Assembly: GCF_006715025.1 (NCBI RefSeq) | Contig: NZ_VFMK01000001.1 | Coordinates: forward strand, 1,984,001 to 2,048,000 | Length of the DNA: 64,000 nucleotides | Source: Serratia fonticola | GTDB taxonomy: Bacteria; Pseudomonadota; Gammaproteobacteria; Enterobacterales; Enterobacteriaceae | Reading direction: 5' to 3' | Shown here: piece after piece, positions 44,979 to 54,119 of the stretch | Layout: every line of letters begins with the position of its first letter | How positions within the stretch are numbered: the stretch's first letter is position 1 | The notes under the pieces: generated by a model | What the model was told of the DNA's origin: nothing | Seen by the model: the letters and a program-made list of their open reading frames with translations, nothing else | Databases searched by the model: none | Program-made: the position numbers and the translations under genes

Positions 44979-45659
44979 ATGAAAATTTTATTGGTCGATG
45001 ACGATTTGGAACTCGGCACCATGCTGAGCGAGTACCTGACGGCTGAAGGATTCAATGCCACCTTGGTGCTTAACGGTAAAGCCGGGGTTGATGGTGCGCT
45101 TTCCGGGAATTATACCGCCATGATCCTCGATATTATGCTGCCGGACATGAGCGGTATCGACGTGCTGCGCGAAGTACGTAAAAAAAGCCGTTTGCCGATC
45201 ATCATGCTGACGGCCAAGGGAGATAATATCGACCGTGTGATCGGTCTGGAGATGGGCGCCGATGATTATGTGCCGAAACCCTGCTATCCCCGGGAACTGG
45301 TGGCGCGCCTGCGTGCGGTGTTGCGTCGTTTTGAAGAACAGCCGGAAGAGATAGATAAAGACTCGGTGCTGGCCTACGGCGAATTGACGCTGAACCCGTC
45401 TACCCGCAGCAGTGAATGGCAGGGGAAAGGGTTTGATCTGACCGCTTCGGAATTCAATCTGCTTGAGCTGTTGTTACGCTCGCCTGAACGTGTCGTGTCG
45501 AAGGATGAACTTTCCGAGAAAGGACTGGGGCGCCCGCGTGAGGCATACGATCGCAGTGTGGATGTCCACATCAGCAATATCCGCCAGAAACTGGGCGCAC
45601 TGACAGCGAATCGACTGAGCATTGAGACCGTGCGCAGTATCGGTTACCGCATCCGGTAA
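44979..45659 (+). CDS. OmpR-family response regulator, CpxR-like
   Basis: A 226-residue regulator. The receiver has DDD at 7-9, phospho-acceptor Asp51 (MILDIMLPD) and the lysine of YVPKPCYPRELVARL, with an OmpR-type winged helix at the C terminus (LTASEFNLLELLLRSP ... DRSVDVHISNIRQKLG ... SIGYRIR). The layout is closest to CpxR (LGxxREAYDRSVDVHISN), but it is not the cpxRA locus, since cpxP and the usual neighbours are missing. It is divergent from macAB across 174 bp, so macAB is a likely target. The stop overlaps the kinase start. Confidence 0.88.
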   Translation: MKILLVDDDLELGTMLSEYLTAEGFNATLVLNGKAGVDGALSGNYTAMILDIMLPDMSGIDVLREVRKKSRLPIIMLTAKGDNIDRVIGLEMGADDYVPKPCYPRELVARLRAVLRRFEEQPEEIDKDSVLAYGELTLNPSTRSSEWQGKGFDLTASEFNLLELLLRSPERVVSKDELSEKGLGRPREAYDRSVDVHISNIRQKLGALTANRLSIETVRSIGYRIR

Positions 45660-46984
45660 TGCCCATGCGCGGAAGACTATTCTGGAAAATCCTGCTCGGT
45701 TTCTGGCTGACGTTTATCATGATGACTCAGGCGTTGTGGGTGACGTTCGCCTTCTACGGCAATCGTCATGAACCGCCGGAAAACAGCCTGGCGCGGCGTA
45801 TCGTCAATCTGCAACTGACCTCTGCCGCGACCATGTTACGCAGTGGCGGTATGCCTGCACTCAACGCAATGGTGGCCGATTGGCCCGCGGACGATCGCCG
45901 TTTCTTCAGCGTGACACCAGCGGCTCAGCCGCCTGCAGCCGAACCCAATGCAGACGCTGAAACAGGACGCCTGCCGAAAAAAATGACGGCGTGGGTGAAG
46001 GGCGCCGATCAGCAAGGCTACCTGTTGAGTTATGACGTGGAAGGCTTACGGGGCGAGTTTCGGCCAAACAAGCGCTGGCGCCTGCTGAACATTCCGGAGC
46101 CGATGCTGTGGGTCGGTGGATTAGGGGGGCTGCTGTTCAGCGCGGTGCTGGCCTGGAACCTGACACGCCCGATGCGCCAATTACGTGCGGGTTTTGATCG
46201 GGTTGCGCAGGGCGATCTGGCGGTTCGCTTATTCCCTTCGATGCGTCGGCGGCACGACGAGCTCTCTGAAGTGGCGCGGGATTTCGACAGTATGGCCGAG
46301 CGACTGGAGCTGTTGGTCAGCGCCCGCGAACAGCTTTTACACGATGTTTCTCATGAGCTGCGTTCGCCGCTGGCCCGTTTACAATTGGCGATTGGCTTGG
46401 GAAGGCAAAATCCTGGCAATGTGGAAAATTCGCTACAGCGAATCGAACATGAAGCCGGGAGGCTCGACAAGATGATTGGGGAGCTGTTGGCACTTTCGCG
46501 TGCAGAGAGCAGCAGCCTGCCAGATGAAGAGTACTTCGATCTCTATGGACTGGTGGATGCGGTGGTGAACGATGCACGCTACGAGGCGCAGATACCCGGT
46601 GTTGACATTGTGCTGCAGGCCAGTTCCGATGTGGAATATACGGTGAAGGGTAACGCTGAACTGATGCGTCGTGCGATTGACAATATTGTGCGTAACGCGC
46701 TGCGTTTTTCCAGCCATGGCCAACAGGTGACGGTGACACTGACGCGTGTCGACTCGTTATTCCAGATCCAGGTCAGCGATCAGGGGCCGGGGGTGGAAGA
46801 GTCGAAGCTTTCCAGTATCTTTGACCCCTTTGTGCGGGTGAAATCGGCGATGTCCGGCAAGGGCTATGGGCTGGGGCTGGCGATAACCCGTAAAGTGGTA
46901 CTGGCGCATGGTGGGCAAGTGGATGCCCATAATGGCGAACAGGGCGGGTTGGTGATCACGCTGCGCGTCCCGCGCTGGAGCTGA
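45659..46984 (+). CDS. Sensor histidine kinase, CpxA-like
   Basis: A 441-residue kinase partner of the preceding regulator. It has membrane segments at about 8-33 and 147-167 enclosing a short periplasmic domain rich in Pro and Ala (85-105). A HAMP domain (TRPMRQLRAGFDRVAQGDLAVR) is followed by the H-box LLHDVSHELRSPLARLQ with His232, and the N, G1 and G2 boxes (IDNIVRNALRFS, VSDQGPGVEE, GYGLGLAI). The signal it senses cannot be told from sequence. Confidence 0.88.
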   Translation: MPMRGRLFWKILLGFWLTFIMMTQALWVTFAFYGNRHEPPENSLARRIVNLQLTSAATMLRSGGMPALNAMVADWPADDRRFFSVTPAAQPPAAEPNADAETGRLPKKMTAWVKGADQQGYLLSYDVEGLRGEFRPNKRWRLLNIPEPMLWVGGLGGLLFSAVLAWNLTRPMRQLRAGFDRVAQGDLAVRLFPSMRRRHDELSEVARDFDSMAERLELLVSAREQLLHDVSHELRSPLARLQLAIGLGRQNPGNVENSLQRIEHEAGRLDKMIGELLALSRAESSSLPDEEYFDLYGLVDAVVNDARYEAQIPGVDIVLQASSDVEYTVKGNAELMRRAIDNIVRNALRFSSHGQQVTVTLTRVDSLFQIQVSDQGPGVEESKLSSIFDPFVRVKSAMSGKGYGLGLAITRKVVLAHGGQVDAHNGEQGGLVITLRVPRWS

Positions 46985-47033
46985 CCAGGATAAGGGCTCC
47001 TCACTCATGCTCAGGGGCACTGCCTCATCGACT

Positions 47034-47056
47034 GGCGCTGCAAGACAGCGCCGGGT
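47034..47056 (+). terminator. Weak terminator after the CpxA-like gene
   Basis: GGCGCTG / CAGCGCC, a 7-bp stem with a 5-nt loop followed by GGGTTTT. It lies between convergent genes. Confidence 0.5.
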
Positions 47057-47057
47057 T

Positions 47058-48302
47058 TTAACGGTAATGCTGCTTATCCAACTCATACTTTTTCATCCGC
47101 AGGTACAGCTTCTTGCGTGGGATCTGTAAATACTCTGACACCTCGTTAATTCTCCCCTGATGAAGGTTCAGTGCCTCGGTGATGATTTGCCGTTCATAGT
47201 CTTCGATGCGTTGATCCAGCGGCGGTGGTTCGGATTCATGCAGTAACGGGTTGGCCGTTTCTGCCAACGGCATCACTCCGACCGCAAACAGTTCGGCGGC
47301 ATTCGCCAGTTCGCGCACGTTATTGGGCCATACCCGCCTGACCAGGCGTTTAACCAGATCGGCGGGCAGTTCCGGCAGGGGATGATTAAGGCGCAGGCAG
47401 GCCTGTTGCAGGTAGTGCCTGAACAGCGGCTCAATATCGTCGGGGCGTTGAGAAAGCGGTAAACAGCCGATTTGCGTCATAGCGAAGCAGTAATAGAAAT
47501 CCGGCACAATGATATTTGCGGCGGCCATTTCCACCAGTGATGAGGTGCCGATGCCGATCAGCCGGAAAGGCAGCGGTTCCTGCCCCTGAAGTTGAATCAG
47601 CCGGGCCTGCTGGGCGGCCGTCAGGTTATCGAGGTTGCGTAAAATCAGCGTGCCACCGTTTACCTGTTCGATCCATTGTTCTAAAGGGGCTTCAACCCCT
47701 GGCACCAGTTCACCTATCACCAACGGTTGTTCACTGCGATGGCTCATGCGGTGCAGATAGCGGGCTGCCAGGGTTCTGCCCACCCCCAGTTCGCCCTGCA
47801 GATAAACTGCCAGATCCGTTTCCGCCACCTGCTGTAGACGGATCCGTAACTGCTTTATCCATTCGCTGCGGCCAATCAGATTGGCCTGTAATTGCTCCTG
47901 TTGCCAGCGACGACGTGCAACATAGGAACGGCGCTGTGCCAACGCGGTGGAGACCTGTTTCAGTAACTGCGCGGGATTGACCGGTTTTTGCAGAAAATCC
48001 CAGGCACCTTTTTTAACGGCTTCAACCGCCATCGGTACGTCGCCATGGCCGGTGATCAATAACACCGGCAAGCGGGCATCCCGGGCCAGTAACAGCTCCA
48101 TGAGTTCAATGCCTGAACAACCGGGCATACAGACATCGCTGATGACGATCCCTGGCCACTCCTGATTGAGCAACCCCTGCGCTGCCAACGGGTTATTGCA
48201 GGCCTGGACCTGATAACCCGCCTGATGAAGTAGCATGGTGTAGGCATCAAGGACATCGGCATCGTCATCGATTAACAGAATATGCTGTTCTTTACTGAGC
48301 AT
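47058..48302 (-). CDS. pgtA: Phosphoglycerate transport response regulator PgtA
   Basis: A 414-residue NtrC-like regulator. The receiver has DDD (12-14), Asp56 (IVISDVCMPG) and LQKPV. The central AAA+ region is degenerate: the Walker A reads GELGVGRT with Arg for Lys, and no GAFTGA loop is present. The C-terminal Fis-type helix-turn-helix is IDEYERQIITEALNLHQGR-like and then INEVSEYLQIPRKKLYLRMKKY. It therefore should bind DNA but is not expected to activate sigma-54 RNA polymerase. In Salmonella PgtA, B and C induce pgtP. Confidence 0.9.
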   Translation of the reverse strand: MLSKEQHILLIDDDADVLDAYTMLLHQAGYQVQACNNPLAAQGLLNQEWPGIVISDVCMPGCSGIELMELLLARDARLPVLLITGHGDVPMAVEAVKKGAWDFLQKPVNPAQLLKQVSTALAQRRSYVARRRWQQEQLQANLIGRSEWIKQLRIRLQQVAETDLAVYLQGELGVGRTLAARYLHRMSHRSEQPLVIGELVPGVEAPLEQWIEQVNGGTLILRNLDNLTAAQQARLIQLQGQEPLPFRLIGIGTSSLVEMAAANIIVPDFYYCFAMTQIGCLPLSQRPDDIEPLFRHYLQQACLRLNHPLPELPADLVKRLVRRVWPNNVRELANAAELFAVGVMPLAETANPLLHESEPPPLDQRIEDYERQIITEALNLHQGRINEVSEYLQIPRKKLYLRMKKYELDKQHYR

Positions 48303-48305
48303 GGT

Positions 48306-50300
48306 TCAATCCGCCGGTTGGAACTGTAAAACGACGCAGGCGTTCTGCGTCAATGTAGAAGCCAGTTGCAGGCTGCCGCCCATTTGTTGCATCAACGAGA
48401 GCGAGATGGACAGACCAATCCCTAATCCCACCTGTTTGCTGGTGGTGAAGGGTTTGAGCAGCGCCTCTGCCTGGGTCAGTGGCCAGCCGGGGCCGTTATC
48501 CCAGAGCATGACCTGCCAGCCAGCCTCATTGCGTTGCCAGTCTATCTGAATCACTGGTGCTGTTTGGCAGGCATCGAGCGCATTGGTGATCAGATTGACC
48601 AGCACCTGTTGGATACGCACTTCGTCACCCAGCACGTTGATTGTACCTTCGGGTAACCGCAGTTGGCCTTTCTGCGGCTGGTGGCGCAGAGCTAATAACT
48701 CCCAGGCGGCAAGCAGGGAATGACGAATATCAACCGGTTGCAAAGGGTTATCCTGCTCAGTCCGCCGGGTAAACTGCCGCAGCATGCGAATAATGGCGTC
48801 CATTCTGCCAATTAAACCGTCGGCTTTCGTCAGCGCCAGGATCGCGTCGTCATGCTGCCCTTTATCTACGGCATGGCGGGCAGTAAACAGGTACATCGAC
48901 AACGCATTGAGCGGCTGGTTGATCTCATGCGCCAGCGTGGTCATGGTCTGTCCAACTACCGCCAGTTTTGCCGCTTGCACCAGCTCATCCTGGGTCGCAC
49001 GTAAATGCAGCTCGATATCCTTGCGTTCAGCGATTTCCAGTTCCAGCATTGATTTCTGTTGATTCAACTGGCCGAGGGTTCGCCGTAACAGGCGGGCAAT
49101 ACGGCCTAACTCATCACCACCATACACCGGAATTGCTGCGTTGGTATCCCCAAGGCCAATGCGTACCACCACTTGGTTAAGCAGGGTAAACCGCTTCACC
49201 AGACGGGAGCGGATAAAGTAATGGTTGAGCAAATAGACCAACAACATTGCCAGCAAGGTGGCGATAAGAATCAAACCGCCACTGACGCGAATAATCTGTT
49301 CAAGGCGGTGGTTAAAGGTTTGCATCTGGCGATGGCTGTTGCTCAACTGAGACTCCAACTGGGTGCGGAACCGGGCCAGTGTGGCCTCTTTGGCCTGAGT
49401 GGCTTGTGTCAGTACCTGTTGAGCCTTGAGGTAATTGTTCATGGCGGCGGGCATGTTACTCTCGGCGATACCGGTTTCCAGCAGTTCGTCGATGGTTTGC
49501 CGTAAGGTCACCGTGCTTGGATGTGCTTCCAACCCCTGCATGTTTTCGTTAGCCGTTTTTTTCAGGTAGGTGAGATAACGGATATGACTTTCTACCGAGG
49601 TCGGTTCTTCACCGGCGGATTGCAGTGCGTTGAGGCGATCGCGCAGGGCATCGGTGATCTGATTTTCAATCCGGGCCAGGGTATAAACCTGCTGCTGTTC
49701 ACGTTGCACCTCACGCAAGCGGGTTTGCAGGCGCGGCATAGCCTGGCCGGGAACGCCTTCCATCTGATCGAGTAGTGCCCCTTGCTGCCAACTGAAATCC
49801 TGCACCAGTGAATTCAACTCGGTGGTGAAATCATCATGCAACCAGCTGATGCGTGCGGCGATCTCGTTGATTTTTTCGCGGGCGATAAACATGTTGTACA
49901 GGGCGTTATCCAAGCGGCTTAACAATTGTCTGCTTTCTGCCAGGGTTGAGAGGATCTGCTGGCGTTCGGAGGCATCCAACCGCTGACTGGCCTGCTCAAT
50001 CTGCCCCAGATGGTCCACAATCTGGTTTCTCAACAGCAGACGCGTATTGGTATTGGCGGCCTGCAAGAACTCATTCAGCTGATCGACCAGCGTATTGAGG
50101 TTGCTTTCAATCACAAAGGAGGACTGGATACGAGGAAAGTAGTCATCCAGTGCATAACGGATCTGCGAGCTTTGTTCGTGCCAGGAGTACAGGCTGACGC
50201 CGCTGACGAACAGCGTCAGCAATGCGCCGGTGAGAAACGCTCCCCGCAGGCAGGCGCTGATGGTCAGGCGTGTCATATGGCGCAGGAGAAAACGGTTCAT
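48306..50300 (-). CDS. pgtB: Phosphoglycerate sensor kinase PgtB
   Basis: A 664-residue membrane histidine kinase. A membrane segment near 15-35 is followed by a long periplasmic helical region (about 36-325) and a second membrane segment (GGLILIATLLAMLLVYLL). A HAMP domain and a coiled coil lead to the H-box LAHEINQPLNALSMYLF, with the ATPase motifs near the C terminus. The start at MNRFLLRHM overlaps the pgtC stop by 4 nt (ATGA). It lies 3 nt upstream of pgtA. Confidence 0.9.
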   Translation of the reverse strand: MNRFLLRHMTRLTISACLRGAFLTGALLTLFVSGVSLYSWHEQSSQIRYALDDYFPRIQSSFVIESNLNTLVDQLNEFLQAANTNTRLLLRNQIVDHLGQIEQASQRLDASERQQILSTLAESRQLLSRLDNALYNMFIAREKINEIAARISWLHDDFTTELNSLVQDFSWQQGALLDQMEGVPGQAMPRLQTRLREVQREQQQVYTLARIENQITDALRDRLNALQSAGEEPTSVESHIRYLTYLKKTANENMQGLEAHPSTVTLRQTIDELLETGIAESNMPAAMNNYLKAQQVLTQATQAKEATLARFRTQLESQLSNSHRQMQTFNHRLEQIIRVSGGLILIATLLAMLLVYLLNHYFIRSRLVKRFTLLNQVVVRIGLGDTNAAIPVYGGDELGRIARLLRRTLGQLNQQKSMLELEIAERKDIELHLRATQDELVQAAKLAVVGQTMTTLAHEINQPLNALSMYLFTARHAVDKGQHDDAILALTKADGLIGRMDAIIRMLRQFTRRTEQDNPLQPVDIRHSLLAAWELLALRHQPQKGQLRLPEGTINVLGDEVRIQQVLVNLITNALDACQTAPVIQIDWQRNEAGWQVMLWDNGPGWPLTQAEALLKPFTTSKQVGLGIGLSISLSLMQQMGGSLQLASTLTQNACVVLQFQPAD

Positions 50301-51532
50301 TTCAGCTCTTCCAGTTGCTTGATCGCTTTTCTCTGTTGCTGCTGAAAGAACAATTGCCACTCCATGACCTGCTGTTCGGCTTCACTACGTACTTCAAATT
50401 GTTTGAGATAGTGCGGATCTTCACTCTGGGCTTGCGTAACGGGGATCGCGGTTAATAATGCGCGGATCTCTGGCAGAGGGCGTTTCAGGCGGCTTTCCGC
50501 ACCGTGTAGTGCTTTCCAGGCGTCCTTGAGTTGCGACAACCGGAAACTGATGGCGGTATCAAACAGCTTTTGCACCATACGCTGGCGCTGCAGGAGTAAC
50601 TGATAATTCAACGGCGGCTGATGCAACAGCTTTTGCTGCTGCGCGAAACGCGGACTGCTGGCGGGCAGTGGGATCACCGGGTATTTACCGGTGTTGGTAT
50701 CGGCCAGCACCTGTTGACCTTGTGGGCTGAGCAGGAATTGAATGAAGCGACGGGCCTCTGTGGGATAGTGGCTGTTATGCGTGATGGCAATATAGGTGGG
50801 TGAGGCGGCGGCCTGGGGAAAATAGCGGAATACCAGGTGAGGATCGTCGAGCAGCAGGTTGGCGTAGTTGTCGATGATTGGGCCCACGGACCCCAGACCG
50901 TTTTTGATTTTATCTGCCACGCCAAAGCTGCGTGAAGAGATGGTAATCAAATTGCCCGCCGAGGACAGCAGGATTTCCCAGCCTGGTTGCCAACCACGTT
51001 GCTGCAACAGTGATTCGACCATCAAATGGTTGGTGTCTGAACGGGAAGGGCTACTCATCAGCAGGGCCCCTTGATAACGGGCTTGGGTCAAATCGTCCCA
51101 ATCGGCAGGCAAGGGCAACTGCTTCTCATCCAGATTAGGGCGGTTGATCAGCAGGCCAAACCCTGAGATGGCAACGGCGACCGCCGTGCTGCGGATGGAG
51201 TCTGGCACCAACTGCTGCGATTGTTCCGGGGCGCCCTCATAGTTAGCCAGACGCTGATGTTGCTGCAAATGTTGCAACAACATCGGGGAAGAGGTCAGAA
51301 CCAGATCGATGTTTTCGCTGCCGCTGCTGTCGAGCAGTTGTTCCAGGGAGGCGCTGGTACGGTTCAACGTGCGGATGATTACCGATTGTGGCTGACCTTG
51401 CCAGCGGCTAATGATGTAGGCAGTGGCATCCGGCGAAAAAGTGGTGGCCATCACCAGTTCATTTCTTTTGGCACAGGCAACGGTGGATAACAATAAACAG
51501 GCCATCGCGGTAAAAATGAACGCCGAACGCAT
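50297..51532 (-). CDS. pgtC: Phosphoglycerate periplasmic sensing protein PgtC
   Basis: A 411-residue exported protein of the solute-binding type. The signal peptide is MRSAFIFTAMACLLLSTVACA. The first 290 residues resemble an iron/organic-anion binding protein (ELVMATTFSPDATAYIISRW, GFGLLINRPNLDEKQLP, LGSVGPIIDNYANLLL), and the rest is helical. It probably binds phosphoglycerates and signals to PgtB. The start at MRSAFIF has GGGAGAG 8 nt upstream. A longer frame lacks this site. Confidence 0.88.
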   Translation of the reverse strand: MRSAFIFTAMACLLLSTVACAKRNELVMATTFSPDATAYIISRWQGQPQSVIIRTLNRTSASLEQLLDSSGSENIDLVLTSSPMLLQHLQQHQRLANYEGAPEQSQQLVPDSIRSTAVAVAISGFGLLINRPNLDEKQLPLPADWDDLTQARYQGALLMSSPSRSDTNHLMVESLLQQRGWQPGWEILLSSAGNLITISSRSFGVADKIKNGLGSVGPIIDNYANLLLDDPHLVFRYFPQAAASPTYIAITHNSHYPTEARRFIQFLLSPQGQQVLADTNTGKYPVIPLPASSPRFAQQQKLLHQPPLNYQLLLQRQRMVQKLFDTAISFRLSQLKDAWKALHGAESRLKRPLPEIRALLTAIPVTQAQSEDPHYLKQFEVRSEAEQQVMEWQLFFQQQQRKAIKQLEELK

Positions 51533-52007
51533 AATAAGACTCTCCCTTACAGCACCGTTTGTGATCTTATTCATAAAATCAAAATAACGATAAAAAAATG
51601 ATAAACATCACTTGAGACAAAAAGAGCCTTTTTATTCATCAGCGTAATTTTGCCGTGGTTATAAATTAGGTGAAGTGAAAATAATATCACTGATATTCGC
51701 TAAATACTGTTAACACCTTCAAAAACATCACCCATCATGACAAGAGAATAGCGCCTTTCCCCCGCATGATGCAGTCTGGAGCCCGGCGGTGAGCGCTGTC
51801 TTATCAATGAAAAAGGCGGTTTTTCAATGAATGAAATACAATAAATGGGTCAAAATTGCGCCTGTGAAGTCTTTATTTGAGTCACTTTTGACACATATTT
51901 ACGCCCTTGTCTTATTTCTGGATTAATTACACCATTCGCGCTGAATACCGTTAACGGAAATACCACTGAATTGAACTGGGTCTGATAAAAACTTACAGGG
52001 GAGTAAC
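51533..52007. promoter_or_regulatory. Divergent control region of pgtCBA and pgtP
   Basis: 475 AT-rich bases between the divergent pgtC and pgtP starts, with no gene supported. PgtA binding sites and both promoters are expected here. A TTGACA at about 51888 could be a -35 element for pgtP, but the matching -10 is poor. Confidence 0.5.
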
Positions 52008-53396
52008 ATGTTTTCTTTATTAAAACCAGGTGCTACGGCGAAAAGCGTTGCGCCAGAGAAGGTCCAGGCAACCTACCAGCGTTATCGCATGCAGGCATTG
52101 CTGAGCGTCTTTTTGGGTTATCTGGCGTATTATATTGTTCGTAATAATTTCACCCTTTCGACGCCCTACCTGAAAGAGCATCTCGATCTGAGTGCGACGC
52201 AAATCGGCATGTTAAGCAGTTGCATGTTAATTGCTTATGGTATCAGCAAAGGGGTCATGAGCAGCCTGGCGGATAAAGCCAATCCCAAGGTGTTTATGGC
52301 CTGTGGGCTGGTTCTCTGTGCCATCGTTAACGTCGGATTGGGGTTCAGCACCGCCTTCTGGGTTTTTGCCGCACTGGTGGTGTTCAACGGCCTGTTTCAG
52401 GGGATGGGGGTTGGCCCTTCGTTTATTACCATTGCCAACTGGTTCCCACGTCGTGAACGGGGGCGTGTGGGGGCTTTCTGGAATATTTCTCACAATATCG
52501 GCGGTGGGGTAGTAGCCCCTATCGTGGGCGTGGCTTTCGCCGTGCTGGGAAGCGAACATTGGCAGAGCGCCAGCTATATTGTGCCTGCGGGAGTGGCGGT
52601 ACTGTTTGCACTGGTGGTGTTATGGCTGGGTAAAGGTTCCCCACGCAGTGAAGGCCTGCCGGCATTGGAACAAATGATGCCGGAAGAAACTGTCCAGTTG
52701 AAAGGCCGTGCGCAACAGCAGGCTCCAGAAAACATGAGCGCTTTCCAGATTTTCTGTACCTATGTCCTGCGTAATAAAAATGCCTGGTATGTGTCGCTGG
52801 TGGATGTGTTCGTCTATATGGTGCGCTTTGGCATGATCAGCTGGCTGCCTATCTATCTCCTTACCGAGAAGCATTTCTCCAAAGAGCAGATGAGCGTTGC
52901 GTTTCTGTTTTTCGAATGGGCTGCCATACCTTCCACGCTGCTGGCCGGTTGGCTGTCGGATAAACTGTTCAAAGGGCGTCGTATGCCTTTGGCGATGATC
53001 TGCATGGTGATGATCTTTATCTGCCTGATTGGCTACTGGAAGAGTGATTCGTTGTTGATGGTCACCATCTTTGCCGCGATCGTCGGTTGCCTGATTTACG
53101 TGCCGCAGTTCCTGGCCTCGGTACAGACGATGGAGATCGTCCCCAGCTTTGCCGTGGGATCTGCCGTGGGCCTGCGTGGCTTTATGAGCTATATCTTTGG
53201 CGCTACCCTGGGTACCAGCCTGTTTGGCGTGATGGTCGATCGGATGGGATGGCATGGGGGCTTCTATCTGCTGATGGGCGGTGTCATCTGTTGCATTCTG
53301 TTCTGTTACCTTTCTCATCGCGGCGTATTGGCGCTGGAGCGTGAGAGACAACAGCAACAGGAAGCAGGCCCGGCAGAGCCGCTGGCGGCGCAGTAA
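52008..53396 (+). CDS. pgtP: Phosphoglycerate/phosphoenolpyruvate antiporter PgtP
   Basis: A 462-residue major facilitator of the organophosphate:phosphate antiporter group (GlpT/UhpT/PgtP) with 12 membrane segments. FLGYLAYYIVRNNFTLSTPYL and NWFPRRERGRVGAFWNISHNIGGG contain the phosphate-binding arginines of the family. The neighbours pgtABC identify PgtP rather than UhpC or GlpT. It imports 2- and 3-phosphoglycerate and PEP. A ribosome site (CAGGGGAG) precedes the ATG. Confidence 0.93.
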   Translation: MFSLLKPGATAKSVAPEKVQATYQRYRMQALLSVFLGYLAYYIVRNNFTLSTPYLKEHLDLSATQIGMLSSCMLIAYGISKGVMSSLADKANPKVFMACGLVLCAIVNVGLGFSTAFWVFAALVVFNGLFQGMGVGPSFITIANWFPRRERGRVGAFWNISHNIGGGVVAPIVGVAFAVLGSEHWQSASYIVPAGVAVLFALVVLWLGKGSPRSEGLPALEQMMPEETVQLKGRAQQQAPENMSAFQIFCTYVLRNKNAWYVSLVDVFVYMVRFGMISWLPIYLLTEKHFSKEQMSVAFLFFEWAAIPSTLLAGWLSDKLFKGRRMPLAMICMVMIFICLIGYWKSDSLLMVTIFAAIVGCLIYVPQFLASVQTMEIVPSFAVGSAVGLRGFMSYIFGATLGTSLFGVMVDRMGWHGGFYLLMGGVICCILFCYLSHRGVLALERERQQQQEAGPAEPLAAQ

Positions 53397-53420
53397 TGGG
53401 TAATTTTCACAACAATAAAA

Positions 53421-53443
53421 AAACGGCGCGTTAAGCGCCGTTT
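53421..53443 (+). terminator. Terminator after pgtP (copy 1 of a duplicated hairpin)
   Basis: AAACGGCGC-GTTAA-GCGCCGTTT, a 9-bp stem preceded by further A. The same sequence recurs at 54081-54105. The T tract here is short. Confidence 0.7.
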
Positions 53444-54075
53444 CAGATTGCTGACAACGTGTTCTTTCCACCCTGTTAGTAAAGTGCCTGAAGAATTGCC
53501 GTAAAAATAGCTTCTCTCTCTGAAGCCACTGTGAACGGCAATTGCAGGGCCCAGCACCCGCGCCTACGCTCAACGTCAACCCCCGCATCTGCTAGCACTG
53601 AGCCATCTCTACATTGATGTTGATAACTGTGCTGCACATTCCACGCCAGGTAAGGTGAGCACGGGTGTTGAAGCCATTGAAGGCGCCGAACGCAGACGCG
53701 GCGCATAGGCAAAAACGCCAGGGAGGGCGTTTTTAGGCGAGATGAACAGGGACGTGAATCGCAGCCGGCCGTGATGCGCGGTGGCGGAGTGAGACAAATC
53801 TGCCGGGAGCAGATTTGAACGCTGCTTGCAGCGGCCCCGAAGGGGCGAGGCCCAGGACGGGCCGAGTAATAGTGGGCAACGCCCACCGCCTGATTTGGCG
53901 AGGGCGCGGATTGCAAAGGGTTCCGCCTTGAACCCTTTGCTCGGTCGCCGTCAGCGGGGTTCAATAAGACAACAAGAGGATAGCGGCCGAAACCTCTCGT
54001 GATTACCAGGAAATAGGGAGAAAGCGGTCATAAGGGGCATCGCCGTTCTCCCCGTCATATTTGACTTTGTCACCA
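53444..54075. repeat. Hairpin-rich non-coding element between duplicated terminators
   Basis: About 630 bp, GC-rich in its middle, holding at least seven consecutive perfect hairpins: AAAAACGCC/GGCGTTTTT (53711-53734), CAAATCTGC/GCAGATTTG (53795-53817), CGCTGC/GCAGCG (53820-53833), GCCCC/GGGGC (53834-53846), GGCCC/GGGCC (53849-53863), GTGGGC/GCCCAC (53872-53886) and GCAAAGGGTTC/GAACCCTTTGC (53913-53940). A long open frame on the minus strand (53476-53964) is not convincing as protein. It looks like a structured dispersed element, probably multicopy in the genus; the copy number is inferred. Confidence 0.6.
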
Positions 54076-54080
54076 TAAAA

Positions 54081-54105
54081 AAAACGGCGCGTTAAGCGCC
54101 GTTTT
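54081..54105 (-). terminator. Terminator of the pts operon (copy 2 of a duplicated hairpin)
   Basis: AAAACGGCGC-GTTAA-GCGCCGTTTT, a 10-bp stem followed on the minus strand by eight T, 15 bp after the crr stop. Confidence 0.88.
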
Positions 54106-54119
54106 TTACGGTGATTCGA

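Noticed and set aside
52008..53396. Possibility that the transporter is UhpC, UhpT or GlpT
   Set aside because: The adjacent pgtA, pgtB and pgtC genes and the length favour PgtP.
53476..53964. 162-codon open frame on the minus strand in the hairpin element
   Set aside because: The sequence is low in typical domain patterns, runs across many perfect hairpins and lacks a ribosome site, so it is better explained as GC-rich non-coding DNA.
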